Below, one piece after another: positions 19,217 through 26,976 of a stretch of 64,000 bases of DNA. Each line of letters opens with the position of its first letter. Positions within the stretch are counted from its first letter, which is position 1. The translations under genes and the position numbers were made by a program. The notes under the pieces were generated by a model. That model searched no databases, was not told the origin of the DNA, and saw nothing but the letters and a program-made list of their open reading frames with translations. This DNA is from Gilvibacter sp. SZ-19 (GTDB lineage Bacteria > Bacteroidota > Bacteroidia > Flavobacteriales > Flavobacteriaceae): contig NZ_CP019333.1 of NCBI RefSeq assembly GCF_002163875.1, positions 812,864-876,863 of the forward strand. The letters run 5' to 3'.

Positions 19217-19224
19217 CAAAAATA
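19217..19224 (-). promoter_or_regulatory. Possible -7 element (TATTTTTG) for the SCO operon
   Basis: Perfect TAnnTTTG match on the minus strand in the 202-bp gap, just past the terminator of the oxidase operon. No spaced TTG is seen and the leader would be about 140 bases, so this is tentative. Confidence 0.3.
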
Positions 19225-19225
19225 C

Positions 19226-19251
19226 AAAAAAGCCCCGCTAAAAGCGAGGCT
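19226..19251 (-). terminator. Rho-independent terminator of the cyoE-cox operon
   Basis: On the minus strand a 9-bp stem (arms 19243-19251 and 19231-19239, one G-U pair), 3-nt loop and a run of T (A run 19226-19231 on plus). It lies 20 bp after the subunit IV stop codon. Confidence 0.85.
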
Positions 19252-19271
19252 CAGTTTCGTTAATTCAACTG

Positions 19272-19655
19272 TTAAAAGTTGAATTTGATGTGGTTACTCT
19301 TGTAGACCTCATAGATATAATCTCCTTCTAGAAGTACGATAAGTACTAAGTAGCAGATCAAGAATACTGCCGTCCAAACTACGGCGCGTCTAAGGCCTTT
19401 GGTCTCGTCACGCATGTGCATGAAATCCCAAGTGATATAGTATGCTTTAAAGAGTGTCAAAATGATAAAGATCCAGTTCAGGTACTTCATGGCCAGAAAA
19501 CGACCCTCCACCAAAAAGGCAGGCTTATAGATACCTAAGGCTACTTCGATTATTGTAACAATAGAAAGTACAATGAATACACCCCAGATCTTGGAAACGT
19601 TGGACTTGAATTTAAGCAGTCCTCTGAATATCTCTAATTTATGCTCGTGTCCCAT
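19272..19655 (-). CDS. Cytochrome c oxidase subunit IV family protein
   Basis: 127 residues with three membrane helices (about 20-37, 50-66, 88-110). It matches the prokaryotic oxidase subunit IV type seen in Bacteroidota, including AMKYLNWIFIILTLFKAYYI. A small accessory subunit that stabilises the oxidase core in the inner membrane. Last gene of the operon, 18 bp after subunit III and followed by a terminator. Confidence 0.85.
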   Translation of the reverse strand: MGHEHKLEIFRGLLKFKSNVSKIWGVFIVLSIVTIIEVALGIYKPAFLVEGRFLAMKYLNWIFIILTLFKAYYITWDFMHMRDETKGLRRAVVWTAVFLICYLVLIVLLEGDYIYEVYKSNHIKFNF

Positions 19656-19673
19656 AATGCTTTATAATCGAAT

Positions 19674-20651
19674 TTATACCAGATAAAAGAAGGTAAATAC
19701 AAATACCCAAACCAAGTCTACAAAGTGCCAGTAAAGACCAACTTTCTCAACCATTTCGTAATGACCGCGGCGCTCGTAAGTTCCAATGATCACGTTGAAG
19801 AATATGATAATGTTTATCACTACTCCGGAGAATACGTGGAATCCGTGGAAACCAGTAATAAAAAAGAAGAAATCTGCAAAGAGCGGAGATCCGTATTCAT
19901 TGCGGATCAAGTTTGCTCCTTCTACGATTAGCTTGCCGTCATTGTTGAGTTTTGTCAAAGACTCCTCACGGCTAAGCACGGTCTTCTCTCCGTTCTCGTC
20001 TAGGTATTGGGTTCTGATCAGCAAATTGTCGTTTGCTGCGAATCCGGCTTTAATATCGTCTAAAGTGTAAGTAGAAAGTGTTTCTGAGTCGGTCTCGTAC
20101 CAGATACCGTTGCTGCGCGTATGCGCTTCACGCTGTGTTGACTCCGCGGCGATCTCGCCTAAGGCAACTCGGTTACCGTCAGTATCTACAAATTGTAGAA
20201 TACGACCTCCGTTAGTTTCTACCGCTCCGTAATCACCTTTAATGAATGTCTTCCATTCCCAAGCCTGAGAACCTACGAAGATCAAACCACCAATGATGGT
20301 AAGGAACATATAAAGGATAACCTTGTTTTTCTTCATCTGATGACCTGCATCTACCGCCAACACCATGGTCACGGAAGAAAAGATCAGAATAAACGTCATG
20401 AAGGCCACATAGTACATCGGGAAGTTTCCATGCACGAAAGGAACGTGGGTAAATACTTCGTCGGCAATTGGCCAGGAGTCGATGAATTTGAATCGAGAAA
20501 AGCCGTAAGAGGCCAAAAATCCTGAGAAAGTAAGGGCATCAGAAACGATGAAGAACCACATCATCATCTTACCATAACTGGCTCGTAATGGTCGGTTTCC
20601 ACCACCCCAGATTTTTCCTTCAGTACCTGTTTCAACAACAGTTGTTTCCAT
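19674..20651 (-). CDS. Cytochrome c oxidase subunit III, long form
   Basis: 325 residues. The helices match subunit III: AYGKMMMWFFIVSDALTF-like start, SQAWEWKTF, then FFFFITGFHGFHVFSG and YWHFVDLVWVFVF at the end. Between the third and fourth of these blocks (about 137-255) lies an inserted hydrophilic segment of about 115 residues (YGAVETNGGRILQFVDTDG onward) that canonical subunit III lacks; its side is most likely periplasmic. Two subunit III genes occur in tandem here, this one and the 194-residue form. Both are in the operon with cyoE and subunit IV. Confidence 0.9.
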   Translation of the reverse strand: METTVVETGTEGKIWGGGNRPLRASYGKMMMWFFIVSDALTFSGFLASYGFSRFKFIDSWPIADEVFTHVPFVHGNFPMYYVAFMTFILIFSSVTMVLAVDAGHQMKKNKVILYMFLTIIGGLIFVGSQAWEWKTFIKGDYGAVETNGGRILQFVDTDGNRVALGEIAAESTQREAHTRSNGIWYETDSETLSTYTLDDIKAGFAANDNLLIRTQYLDENGEKTVLSREESLTKLNNDGKLIVEGANLIRNEYGSPLFADFFFFITGFHGFHVFSGVVINIIIFFNVIIGTYERRGHYEMVEKVGLYWHFVDLVWVFVFTFFYLV

Positions 20652-20696
20652 AAAAAGAAGTTGACGTTATGATTGTCGCAAAAATAATCAATTTTA

Positions 20697-21281
20697 TTAT
20701 CTAACGAAATATAAAAAGCAAAACAAATAGATCCACAACAGATCCACGAAATGCCAGAAAGTACCTGCTAGTTCGACACCTAGGGTATTGCCTTTGGTGT
20801 ATTGCTGTTTATAATGGTTATAAATTACCACTCCCAGAGCAATTAGTGCCGCAAATATGTGCAACAAATGCACGAAAGCGATCAGAAAAACATAGGTATA
20901 GGTAATGTTACTGGACTCTCCAGTAAAATAATATCCCAGGTCGTAAGTGATCTGTCTGAATCCGTAAAATTGCAAGCCGGCAAATGTGGCACCAAGTATA
21001 AAAGTGGTCACAAGAAAAAGCATTCCTTGGCTGCGTTTTTCTTCTTTGATGTTGCGCAAGGCGAGCCACATGGTGATGCTACTCAGAATAATTACCGGAG
21101 TGCTCAGAAAGAAGGCATTCGGCATTTGAAAGTCTGCCACCCAATCGTCGCGTTCGCTACTTACAATAAAGGCCGAGGTAAAGGCCGCAAAGCTCATCAA
21201 TAAACTAATGATCCCAAACCAGAGCATCATGCGCTTGGCGCGTCTGGCCTTATCCATTTCATACTGTTCTAGTTCCGTCAT
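20697..21281 (-). CDS. Cytochrome c oxidase subunit III, short form
   Basis: 194 residues, five membrane helices, ending WHFVDLLWIYLFCFLYFV as in haem-copper oxidase subunit III. It is of the five-helix type without the hydrophilic insert found in the paralogue 45 bp downstream. The start overlaps the cyoE stop by four bases (ATGA), indicating coupling. Both copies may be in one enzyme, or they may replace each other; the sequence does not say. Confidence 0.9.
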   Translation of the reverse strand: MTELEQYEMDKARRAKRMMLWFGIISLLMSFAAFTSAFIVSSERDDWVADFQMPNAFFLSTPVIILSSITMWLALRNIKEEKRSQGMLFLVTTFILGATFAGLQFYGFRQITYDLGYYFTGESSNITYTYVFLIAFVHLLHIFAALIALGVVIYNHYKQQYTKGNTLGVELAGTFWHFVDLLWIYLFCFLYFVR

Positions 21282-22186
21282 ACATTAATGAATTTATCGA
21301 CTACATAAATGATCTGTAAAAGGGTAATATAGCTCACACTAGTAAGCATTAAGCGTTTGGCGGTCTTGGCGTCTTGTTTGCGGTAGAGTTTTATGGCGGC
21401 CAATAAGAACCAAACTCCCAACAGGCCAATAATCACCGCAGCCACTGGACTTACGTAAAACAAACCAGTAATTCCCAAAGCAGGAATCAAAGAGCAAAGC
21501 ACAGTCCACAAGGTGTATAAGACCACCTGAGTCGCGGTGCCTTTATCGCGTTTGCCATTGGGCAGCATATAGAATCCACCTTTCTTATAATCTTCGTACA
21601 AGAACCAGCCAATGGCCCAAAAATGCGGGAACTGCCAAAAGAACTGGATCATAAAGAGTGTTCCTGCTTCAATTCCAAAGTCGTTGGTGGCCGCAACCCA
21701 TCCCAGCATAAAAGGAATGGCACCAGGAAAGGCTCCAACAAAAACAGACAATGGGGTCTTAGTCTTGAGCGGGGTGTACAAACTCACATACATAAAAATG
21801 GAGATGGCCCCGAACAAAGCTGTTTTGGGATTGATCACATATAAAGTACCTATTCCCAAAACAGTAAAAAGGGTAGCAATGATAAAGGCTGTTTGTACGC
21901 TCATACGACCTGCAGGAATAGGTCTGTTCTTGGTGCGGTCCATAAGTGCATCCAAGTCGCGCTCTATGATCTGGTTATAGGCATTTGACGCGCCTACCAT
22001 AAAATAGCCTCCTAAAGCGAGCATCAGCAATACTTTAAAGTCTATTGCGGGAGTTCCCAATAAATAACCAGCTATGGATGAAAATACAACAGATACCGAC
22101 AGTCTCACCTTAGTGATCTCGGCAAAATCCCTGAGCAGAGATGTTTTTGATATGCTTGCTTTTTGCGTCTCCAAAACCGGTTGCAT
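21278..22186 (-). CDS. cyoE: Protoheme IX farnesyltransferase (haem O synthase)
   Basis: 302 residues, about eight to nine membrane helices of the UbiA prenyltransferase family. It converts haem b to haem O, the first step towards haem A for the oxidase. The substrate motif NAYNQIIERDLDALMDRT and the following NRPIPAGRMS are typical of CyoE/CtaB. First gene of the operon with the two subunit III genes and subunit IV, directly behind a good promoter. Confidence 0.95.
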   Translation of the reverse strand: MQPVLETQKASISKTSLLRDFAEITKVRLSVSVVFSSIAGYLLGTPAIDFKVLLMLALGGYFMVGASNAYNQIIERDLDALMDRTKNRPIPAGRMSVQTAFIIATLFTVLGIGTLYVINPKTALFGAISIFMYVSLYTPLKTKTPLSVFVGAFPGAIPFMLGWVAATNDFGIEAGTLFMIQFFWQFPHFWAIGWFLYEDYKKGGFYMLPNGKRDKGTATQVVLYTLWTVLCSLIPALGITGLFYVSPVAAVIIGLLGVWFLLAAIKLYRKQDAKTAKRLMLTSVSYITLLQIIYVVDKFINV

Positions 22187-22206
22187 TCCGCTTTATTTTG
22201 CTCGTG

Positions 22207-22237
22207 CAAAGATACTCCATAAACTGCTGCCAGCCAA
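22207..22237 (-). promoter_or_regulatory. Promoter of the cyoE-cox operon (TTG-N20-TATCTTTG)
   Basis: Minus strand: TTG at 22237-22235 and TATCTTTG at 22214-22207, 20 bp apart, both matching the Bacteroidota consensus. The start would be near 22201, about 15 bases before the ATG at 22186. Confidence 0.7.
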
Positions 22238-22265
22238 TGCAAGTACAAAGGAAATTACAATTTAA

Positions 22266-22289
22266 CAGCCCACTAATAAAATGGGGCTG
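22266..22289 (-). terminator. Possible terminator after the RemB-like gene
   Basis: Minus strand CAGCCC (22289-22284) and GGGCTG (22271-22266) form a 6-bp stem with a 12-nt loop, followed by TTAAATT. It starts four bases after the stop codon. The T run is weak. Confidence 0.45.
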
Positions 22290-22292
22290 CTC

Positions 22293-24401
22293 TTAGAAAT
22301 CGAAGTACCAGTTGAAAAGATCGGTTCGAATACCAAGATTGAACCAAGTAGAGCTAGAGGCAAATTCGGTCGCAGTATCAACGTTTGGTGTGAAATCGCG
22401 GAACAAGAGCGACGCATAGACCTTGAGATTGGTAGCTGGGTTTATCAGGTATCCGCCTTGGAATTCACCAATGAATACCGAGGTGGTATTCCCCTGCCCG
22501 ATCTCGATCCCTGTATCAAAAGGACGGTCTGCTTCGTCTCTGTAAATATCGCCTCCGTAGTAGAAACTGTCTTCTGCAGTGTTGAAATCAAAACCGCGCT
22601 CACCAAAGGTCAGTTTGGCCGAGCCAAACCAGCGCCCGTTAAAATAGCGAGCTATCAATATTCCTTCTCTAAAGTTGGCTCCCCATAAGTGGGCCATAGG
22701 TTGATTCTGATGCCCGTAATTGAGTACGATAGAATTGTGAGAATAGGTATACGGTCTGACCTGATTATACTCTGCCTGCAAATAAAGGTTCTTCACCCCA
22801 AAAGCATTGTAATACTTAGCTCCCAATTGAAAACCGAGTTTGTTCTTCCAACTCTGATCGCCGCCAAAGACATCTCCGGATGAGAATTCGTCTATCACAA
22901 CCTGACTGTACGCATTGATCTGATCGGAGAACTTGTATTTCCCACTCAGTCCAATGATGGCATTTCCACCTCTAGAGCCTGTGGTAAATTCAATGGCGCG
23001 GTAAAAGATAACCGGGTTGAGATAATTTAGGTCAAACCCACGGTCGTTGTCGTTCTCCCACATGACGGCCTCAAAAAGACCGATATTCAAACGCTTGGTC
23101 ACATTAATACTCAGGTAGTGATTGGCCATGTATTTGGTTCTGAAAGAACCGTCTAAAGTCACTTCGGAACGCACATCGCGCAGAGACATCCAAGTGTTGG
23201 TGTATTTGAGCTTCCAAAAGGTGGTATTGAGTCTCAGATATGGATATGGCGATGAATTATCACTCAGCAAAAGTGAACGGTATCCGTCTCCAATAAAGTT
23301 CTTTCCGTGCCCTAATTGCACATTAAAATGCTTACTCGGCGCATAAGACAGATAACCCTCAGCTACCGGATAGTCGTAAGAATCTGTGCGGAATGGCTCC
23401 GCAATGTTTCTACCCGGTATTATCGCCGGATTTCCACCATCTGGACGCAAGGACTCCGCATAGCGATTAAAATAACCCGCAAAACGGCCTTGACTCTCAA
23501 AAACCGCAGCAAAGAAATTCAGCTTTTTACCTAAACCTCCTTGAAAATAGACCAAGCGTGTATTGTTATAAGTATCTACGCCATCGCCACGACCCACTTG
23601 TAGATCCACTCCTGGGTCTATGGTAAACCAATAGTCTTCTCCTTTGACTATACCCATATGTTCGTTCCACCATTTGCGACCCAACCATGAAGATTTCTTT
23701 TTCAATAGCTGCTGATTAGCCGCCTCAAAGTCGTAATACTTGTTCACTTCCGCATAGACAAATGGCTTCTGTGCGGTGTGATTATTGATACCGACTTGGT
23801 TCATTGCGGAGTCAAAGAGCGCATAATTCTGATGCGATAGCGGAATGTTCAGCTGGCTGGTGTACTCTTCGTTCTGGTATGGGAAACTTTTAATTTCCTC
23901 GTATTCGTTTTTATACTGGTCTTGCACTACGTCGGATGCTGCAGTAAGCGTCTCGTCAGTTGTGTTTACTGCGGATGTTACCGGAGAAGATCCTATTGGA
24001 AGATCTACACGGAACTGAAACTGCACATAGGTCGGTTTACCATTGTAGGTCGCCGGTTCTATTTCAGGCAGCGATTCAAAAACGCGCTTTACCTCGTCTT
24101 TGAGTTCTTGGTAGGCTGCTTCCGTATAAAGCACCTTAAATTCACCGGTGGCCGTCACCTCTAGCAAGGAGACCATAGTCCCGGTATAATTCTCTGCTGC
24201 AACTACTTCTGGTGCGTTGAAATTTTCGAAAAAATAACTTTGAAGTGTGTTGTTAAAACATGCGGCCAAAGCCTGGCCGCTCTGCCCTTCACAGGACTCA
24301 AAAACAGGATACTTTTCAATGTCGGAGAGTGCTTCTTGGGCTTGAATAGTGAAACAACTAAAGAAGAAAAAAACAAGAACGGATCGCAGTGCTAACTTCA
24401 T
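22293..24401 (-). CDS. RemB-like outer-membrane protein with TonB-like N-terminal domain
   Basis: 702 residues with a signal peptide (residues 1-21, ending IQAQ). Residues about 32-60 (YPVFESCEG, then ACF) and 74-137 (VSLLEVTATGEFKVL, then LPEIEPATYNGKPTYVQFQF) align with the C-terminal half of the TonB proteins encoded next door. From about 200 the sequence is strand-rich with alternating aromatic residues, as in Wzi-like capsule assembly barrels and the gliding protein RemB of Flavobacterium johnsoniae, to which I assign it from general resemblance. It probably acts in the outer membrane in gliding or surface polysaccharide. It lies on the same strand as tonB, with a terminator between. Confidence 0.7.
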   Translation of the reverse strand: MKLALRSVLVFFFFSCFTIQAQEALSDIEKYPVFESCEGQSGQALAACFNNTLQSYFFENFNAPEVVAAENYTGTMVSLLEVTATGEFKVLYTEAAYQELKDEVKRVFESLPEIEPATYNGKPTYVQFQFRVDLPIGSSPVTSAVNTTDETLTAASDVVQDQYKNEYEEIKSFPYQNEEYTSQLNIPLSHQNYALFDSAMNQVGINNHTAQKPFVYAEVNKYYDFEAANQQLLKKKSSWLGRKWWNEHMGIVKGEDYWFTIDPGVDLQVGRGDGVDTYNNTRLVYFQGGLGKKLNFFAAVFESQGRFAGYFNRYAESLRPDGGNPAIIPGRNIAEPFRTDSYDYPVAEGYLSYAPSKHFNVQLGHGKNFIGDGYRSLLLSDNSSPYPYLRLNTTFWKLKYTNTWMSLRDVRSEVTLDGSFRTKYMANHYLSINVTKRLNIGLFEAVMWENDNDRGFDLNYLNPVIFYRAIEFTTGSRGGNAIIGLSGKYKFSDQINAYSQVVIDEFSSGDVFGGDQSWKNKLGFQLGAKYYNAFGVKNLYLQAEYNQVRPYTYSHNSIVLNYGHQNQPMAHLWGANFREGILIARYFNGRWFGSAKLTFGERGFDFNTAEDSFYYGGDIYRDEADRPFDTGIEIGQGNTTSVFIGEFQGGYLINPATNLKVYASLLFRDFTPNVDTATEFASSSTWFNLGIRTDLFNWYFDF

Positions 24402-24456
24402 AAAGCGTAAATAGGCTTTCGAAAGATACGTTTTTTTGCCAATCCTAAAAGCAGAA

Positions 24457-24476
24457 ATCCCGCCGGGTGGCGGGAT
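24457..24476 (-). terminator. Terminator after the first tonB
   Basis: Perfect 8-bp stem ATCCCGCC/GGCGGGAT with a 4-nt loop, followed on the minus strand by TTCTGCTTTT. Six bases after the TonB stop codon. Confidence 0.75.
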
Positions 24477-24481
24477 AACTC

Positions 24482-25267
24482 TTAATCTTGTATCTGAAAG
24501 AGGATGGGTAGCGAGAATATCACCGGAACTGACTTTCCTTGATGCATTCCAGGCTGCATTTGCGGCAGTTTCTTAATAACCGCTATAGCTTCTTTCTCTA
24601 AAGCCTCATTAGTGGTTCGAACCTTAATATCGGTAACCACCCCATCTGGCCCTACCGTGAATTGACAGGCAATACGCACTTTGCCCGAAAGGTTCTGTTC
24701 TGCTCCAATATCATAGTCGAACCTTCGCTGAACGAATTTATGGGTCATCCTAGTAAAGCATTCCAATTGTTCTGCTCTATCCGCGTTGGCATTACAACCG
24801 GGAAAGGTCGGGATCTGCATCACATTATTGATATAGATCGGCTGGGGCGGGTCTTCCTTTGGAGCATCGGTAGTTACCAGATTAGCTCCTGGAGTCACCT
24901 CCACTACTGGAGGATCAGTGGTAAGCGTTGTGCTTGTAGTTGTTAAGGCATTGTTCTTTACAACCTTAATTACATCGCGCACCTGTTTGGGAGGATCGAC
25001 CTTGGCCACAGGTTCCACCTTTGGCTTTACCGTTTCAATAACAAAATTGTGCATCACATAGACCTCCGGATCCGAATCATCGGTGTAGGTAATGGGAATC
25101 TCTTTGATTTCGACCCGAACTGTTTCGACCACAAAAATGACGAACAGCAGGCTAAAGATCAGTCCAAGTTGAAAATTGCGCGTATGGTTCCAACGCAGAT
25201 TTACTTGGCGTTTTTTTTGGATGGAAGTCAGTTGGTTAGTGTCTGTTTTCTTGGCATCTTGTTTCAT
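24482..25267 (-). CDS. Energy transducer TonB family protein
   Basis: 261 residues. One N-terminal membrane helix (about 33-50), a Pro/Val/Lys-rich periplasm-spanning linker (about 75-150), a FPGCNANADRAEQLECF segment with two cysteines (about 155-172), and a TonB C-terminal domain (about 190-261) with GKVRIACQFTVGPDGVV and the final LPILFQIQD. TonB proteins pass energy from the proton gradient to outer-membrane receptors; no ExbB/ExbD is in the window. Paralogue of the TonB at 25413-26135. The unusual C-pair segment is common in TonB proteins of this phylum. Confidence 0.9.
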   Translation of the reverse strand: MKQDAKKTDTNQLTSIQKKRQVNLRWNHTRNFQLGLIFSLLFVIFVVETVRVEIKEIPITYTDDSDPEVYVMHNFVIETVKPKVEPVAKVDPPKQVRDVIKVVKNNALTTTSTTLTTDPPVVEVTPGANLVTTDAPKEDPPQPIYINNVMQIPTFPGCNANADRAEQLECFTRMTHKFVQRRFDYDIGAEQNLSGKVRIACQFTVGPDGVVTDIKVRTTNEALEKEAIAVIKKLPQMQPGMHQGKSVPVIFSLPILFQIQD

Positions 25268-25358
25268 GACTACTGACTTTTAGAGATACTGCACTACTTT
25301 GGCTAGTACGCAGTGCCGCATCGATATGTTAAAGTTTTTAACATACAAGATTGATGCC

Positions 25359-25387
25359 AAAAAAAAATCCCGCTGGCAGAGCGGGAT
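25359..25387 (-). terminator. Strong terminator of the ruvA-sprA-gcvH-vanZ-tonB operon
   Basis: Minus strand ATCCCGCT (25387-25380), 5-nt loop, AGCGGGAT (25374-25367), then a run of nine T. It begins 26 bases after the stop codon of tonB. Confidence 0.9.
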
Positions 25388-25412
25388 CTATTTGGTTGAA
25401 ACTTTTTAGAAA

Positions 25413-26135
25413 TTAATCCTGTACGGCAAAAAGGATCGGTAGTGAGTACAATACCCCTACAGCTTTTCCTCGCTGCTTTCCTGGGGTCATTTTTGGAAGT
25501 GCTTGTACTACTTTGATAGCTTCTTGCTCCAGTCTTGGGTGTGGTGCACGTGCACGCACATTTACAACGTTTCCGTTACGGTCTATCTTAAACTGTACCG
25601 CGATACGCTGGCGTCCTGAAAGACCAAGTTCTCCAGCCAGTTCAGTGTCGAACTTCTTGTTTACGAACTTGCTGATCTTTTCAGACATACATTGCTTCTT
25701 AGCATCGTTGTTCCCGGCGTTCTCACAACCTGGGTAGATCGGTACGTTTTCAATAACTGCAAAAGGAACATCTGCAATAACTTCTTCTTCTACTTCTTCG
25801 ATCTCTTCGATCTCAACGATCTCTTCTTCCTGATCCGTTTCTGTAGATTCGATCACCGTTTCCTCAACATCCTCTTCGTCTTCCACGATATCGATCACTT
25901 CTGGTGCCGGTGGTGGTGGCGGAGGTGGTGGAGGTTGGTTCTGAATTTCTGTAACTGGTACTTCCTCTTCGAATTCCTCGTCGAGTTCCAGTTGATCTAG
26001 AGCCAAGGCGTCTTTGTCGTAAGTCTTATACTCTATGGCCTGCCATGCCAGTAAAAGCATTACAATCATTCCGATCTGAAAGAAGTAAACACTTCTCTTG
26101 CGTAAATCTGCTTTAGGATTTTTCTTCGGTTCCAT
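25413..26135 (-). CDS. Energy transducer TonB family protein (sprA cluster)
   Basis: 240 residues. Membrane helix (about 16-33), a run of nine prolines followed by a very acidic Glu/Val/Ile linker (about 75-125), the YPGCENAGNNDAKKQC segment (about 134-150) and a TonB C-terminal domain (about 165-240) with GLSGRQRIAVQFKIDRNGNV and LPILFAVQD. It is the last gene of the cluster with sprA, gcvH and vanZ, an order I know to recur in this family of bacteria. Its placement beside sprA fits work at the outer membrane, but no direct link to secretion is visible. Confidence 0.92.
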   Translation of the reverse strand: MEPKKNPKADLRKRSVYFFQIGMIVMLLLAWQAIEYKTYDKDALALDQLELDEEFEEEVPVTEIQNQPPPPPPPPPAPEVIDIVEDEEDVEETVIESTETDQEEEIVEIEEIEEVEEEVIADVPFAVIENVPIYPGCENAGNNDAKKQCMSEKISKFVNKKFDTELAGELGLSGRQRIAVQFKIDRNGNVVNVRARAPHPRLEQEAIKVVQALPKMTPGKQRGKAVGVLYSLPILFAVQD

Positions 26136-26190
26136 TGCGTTTCTGAATTAATATGCTCGCTAAAATATAGAATTTCTCGCGAAAAAAGAA

Positions 26191-26607
26191 TTAAACTTTG
26201 TTATTTAACCCGACTTTTGATCGCAAATAAAAAATTGCTGTCGCGCCAATTAACATTCCCACCGTATTCGCGACGATATCGTACACATCGGCACTTCTAC
26301 TTAGGGTGATCTGTCCCTGTAAAATCTCAATTATTGTACCATAAATCAAGGAGGTGAAAACCAGCACTATTAGGTAAGGTTTCCAGAAGCCCGGTTCGCG
26401 TTTGCGCAACCAAAAAGCCCCCCACAAAACCCCTAGAATCGCATATGCGAGCAGGTGTGCCAGTTTATCCTGATTCGGAAACAATGGAACTTGCGGTAAA
26501 TCGGTTCGTTCCATAATAGATACCACAGTGAGCAGTACCGTATACGATAAGGCGAGAAAAAGTAGCGATTTAGGCGCCAACAAGGGCTTTATATCCGGCA
26601 TCGTCAA
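26191..26607 (-). CDS. VanZ family membrane protein
   Basis: 138 residues with four membrane helices and the VanZ-type block [20 protein letters not shown] and [26 protein letters not shown], where the Asp/Glu/Arg residues are the conserved family positions. Function is not established; VanZ of enterococci gives low-level teicoplanin resistance, but relatives are widespread. The chosen start overlaps the end of gcvH by 38 bases; ATG at 26601 is an equal alternative. Confidence 0.85.
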   Translation of the reverse strand: MTMPDIKPLLAPKSLLFLALSYTVLLTVVSIMERTDLPQVPLFPNQDKLAHLLAYAILGVLWGAFWLRKREPGFWKPYLIVLVFTSLIYGTIIEILQGQITLSRSADVYDIVANTVGMLIGATAIFYLRSKVGLNNKV

Positions 26608-26950
26608 GTAATTCTTCTACTTCTGATGGATCGCTGATCTTTACTTTGATCATCCAACCGTCACCATAAGGGTCTGAGTTGACCGTCTCCGGAGCATCCT
26701 CCAAAGATTCATTGAACTCAATGATCTCTCCGCTTAAGGGTAAGAATAGATCAGAAACTGTCTTAACAGCTTCTACAGTTCCGAAAACCTCATCTTTGTC
26801 CAAGGTCTCGTCTACAGTCTCTACTTCCACATAAACGATATCTCCAAGTTCTCCCTGGGCAAAGTCAGTAATACCAACGGTGGCGACATCTCCATCTATA
26901 GAAACCCACTCGTGATCTTTGGTGTATTTAAGATTGGCTGGTATATTCAT
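26570..26950 (-). CDS. gcvH: Glycine cleavage system H protein
   Basis: 126 residues, the normal H-protein length. It carries methylamine between the P, T and L proteins on a lipoyl arm. The lipoylated lysine is K63 in [12 protein letters not shown], and the start [10 protein letters not shown] is typical. No gcvP, gcvT or lpd lies nearby. It is placed 26 bp after sprA and overlaps vanZ. Confidence 0.96.
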   Translation of the reverse strand: MNIPANLKYTKDHEWVSIDGDVATVGITDFAQGELGDIVYVEVETVDETLDKDEVFGTVEAVKTVSDLFLPLSGEIIEFNESLEDAPETVNSDPYGDGWMIKVKISDPSEVEELLDDAGYKALVGA

Positions 26951-26976
26951 TTCAGCAATATTATAAGTTGATAGTA

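Noticed and set aside
25327-25343. TGTTAAA/TTTAACA inverted repeat upstream of tonB
   Set aside because: Short and AT-only; could be an operator, but nothing supports a specific regulator.
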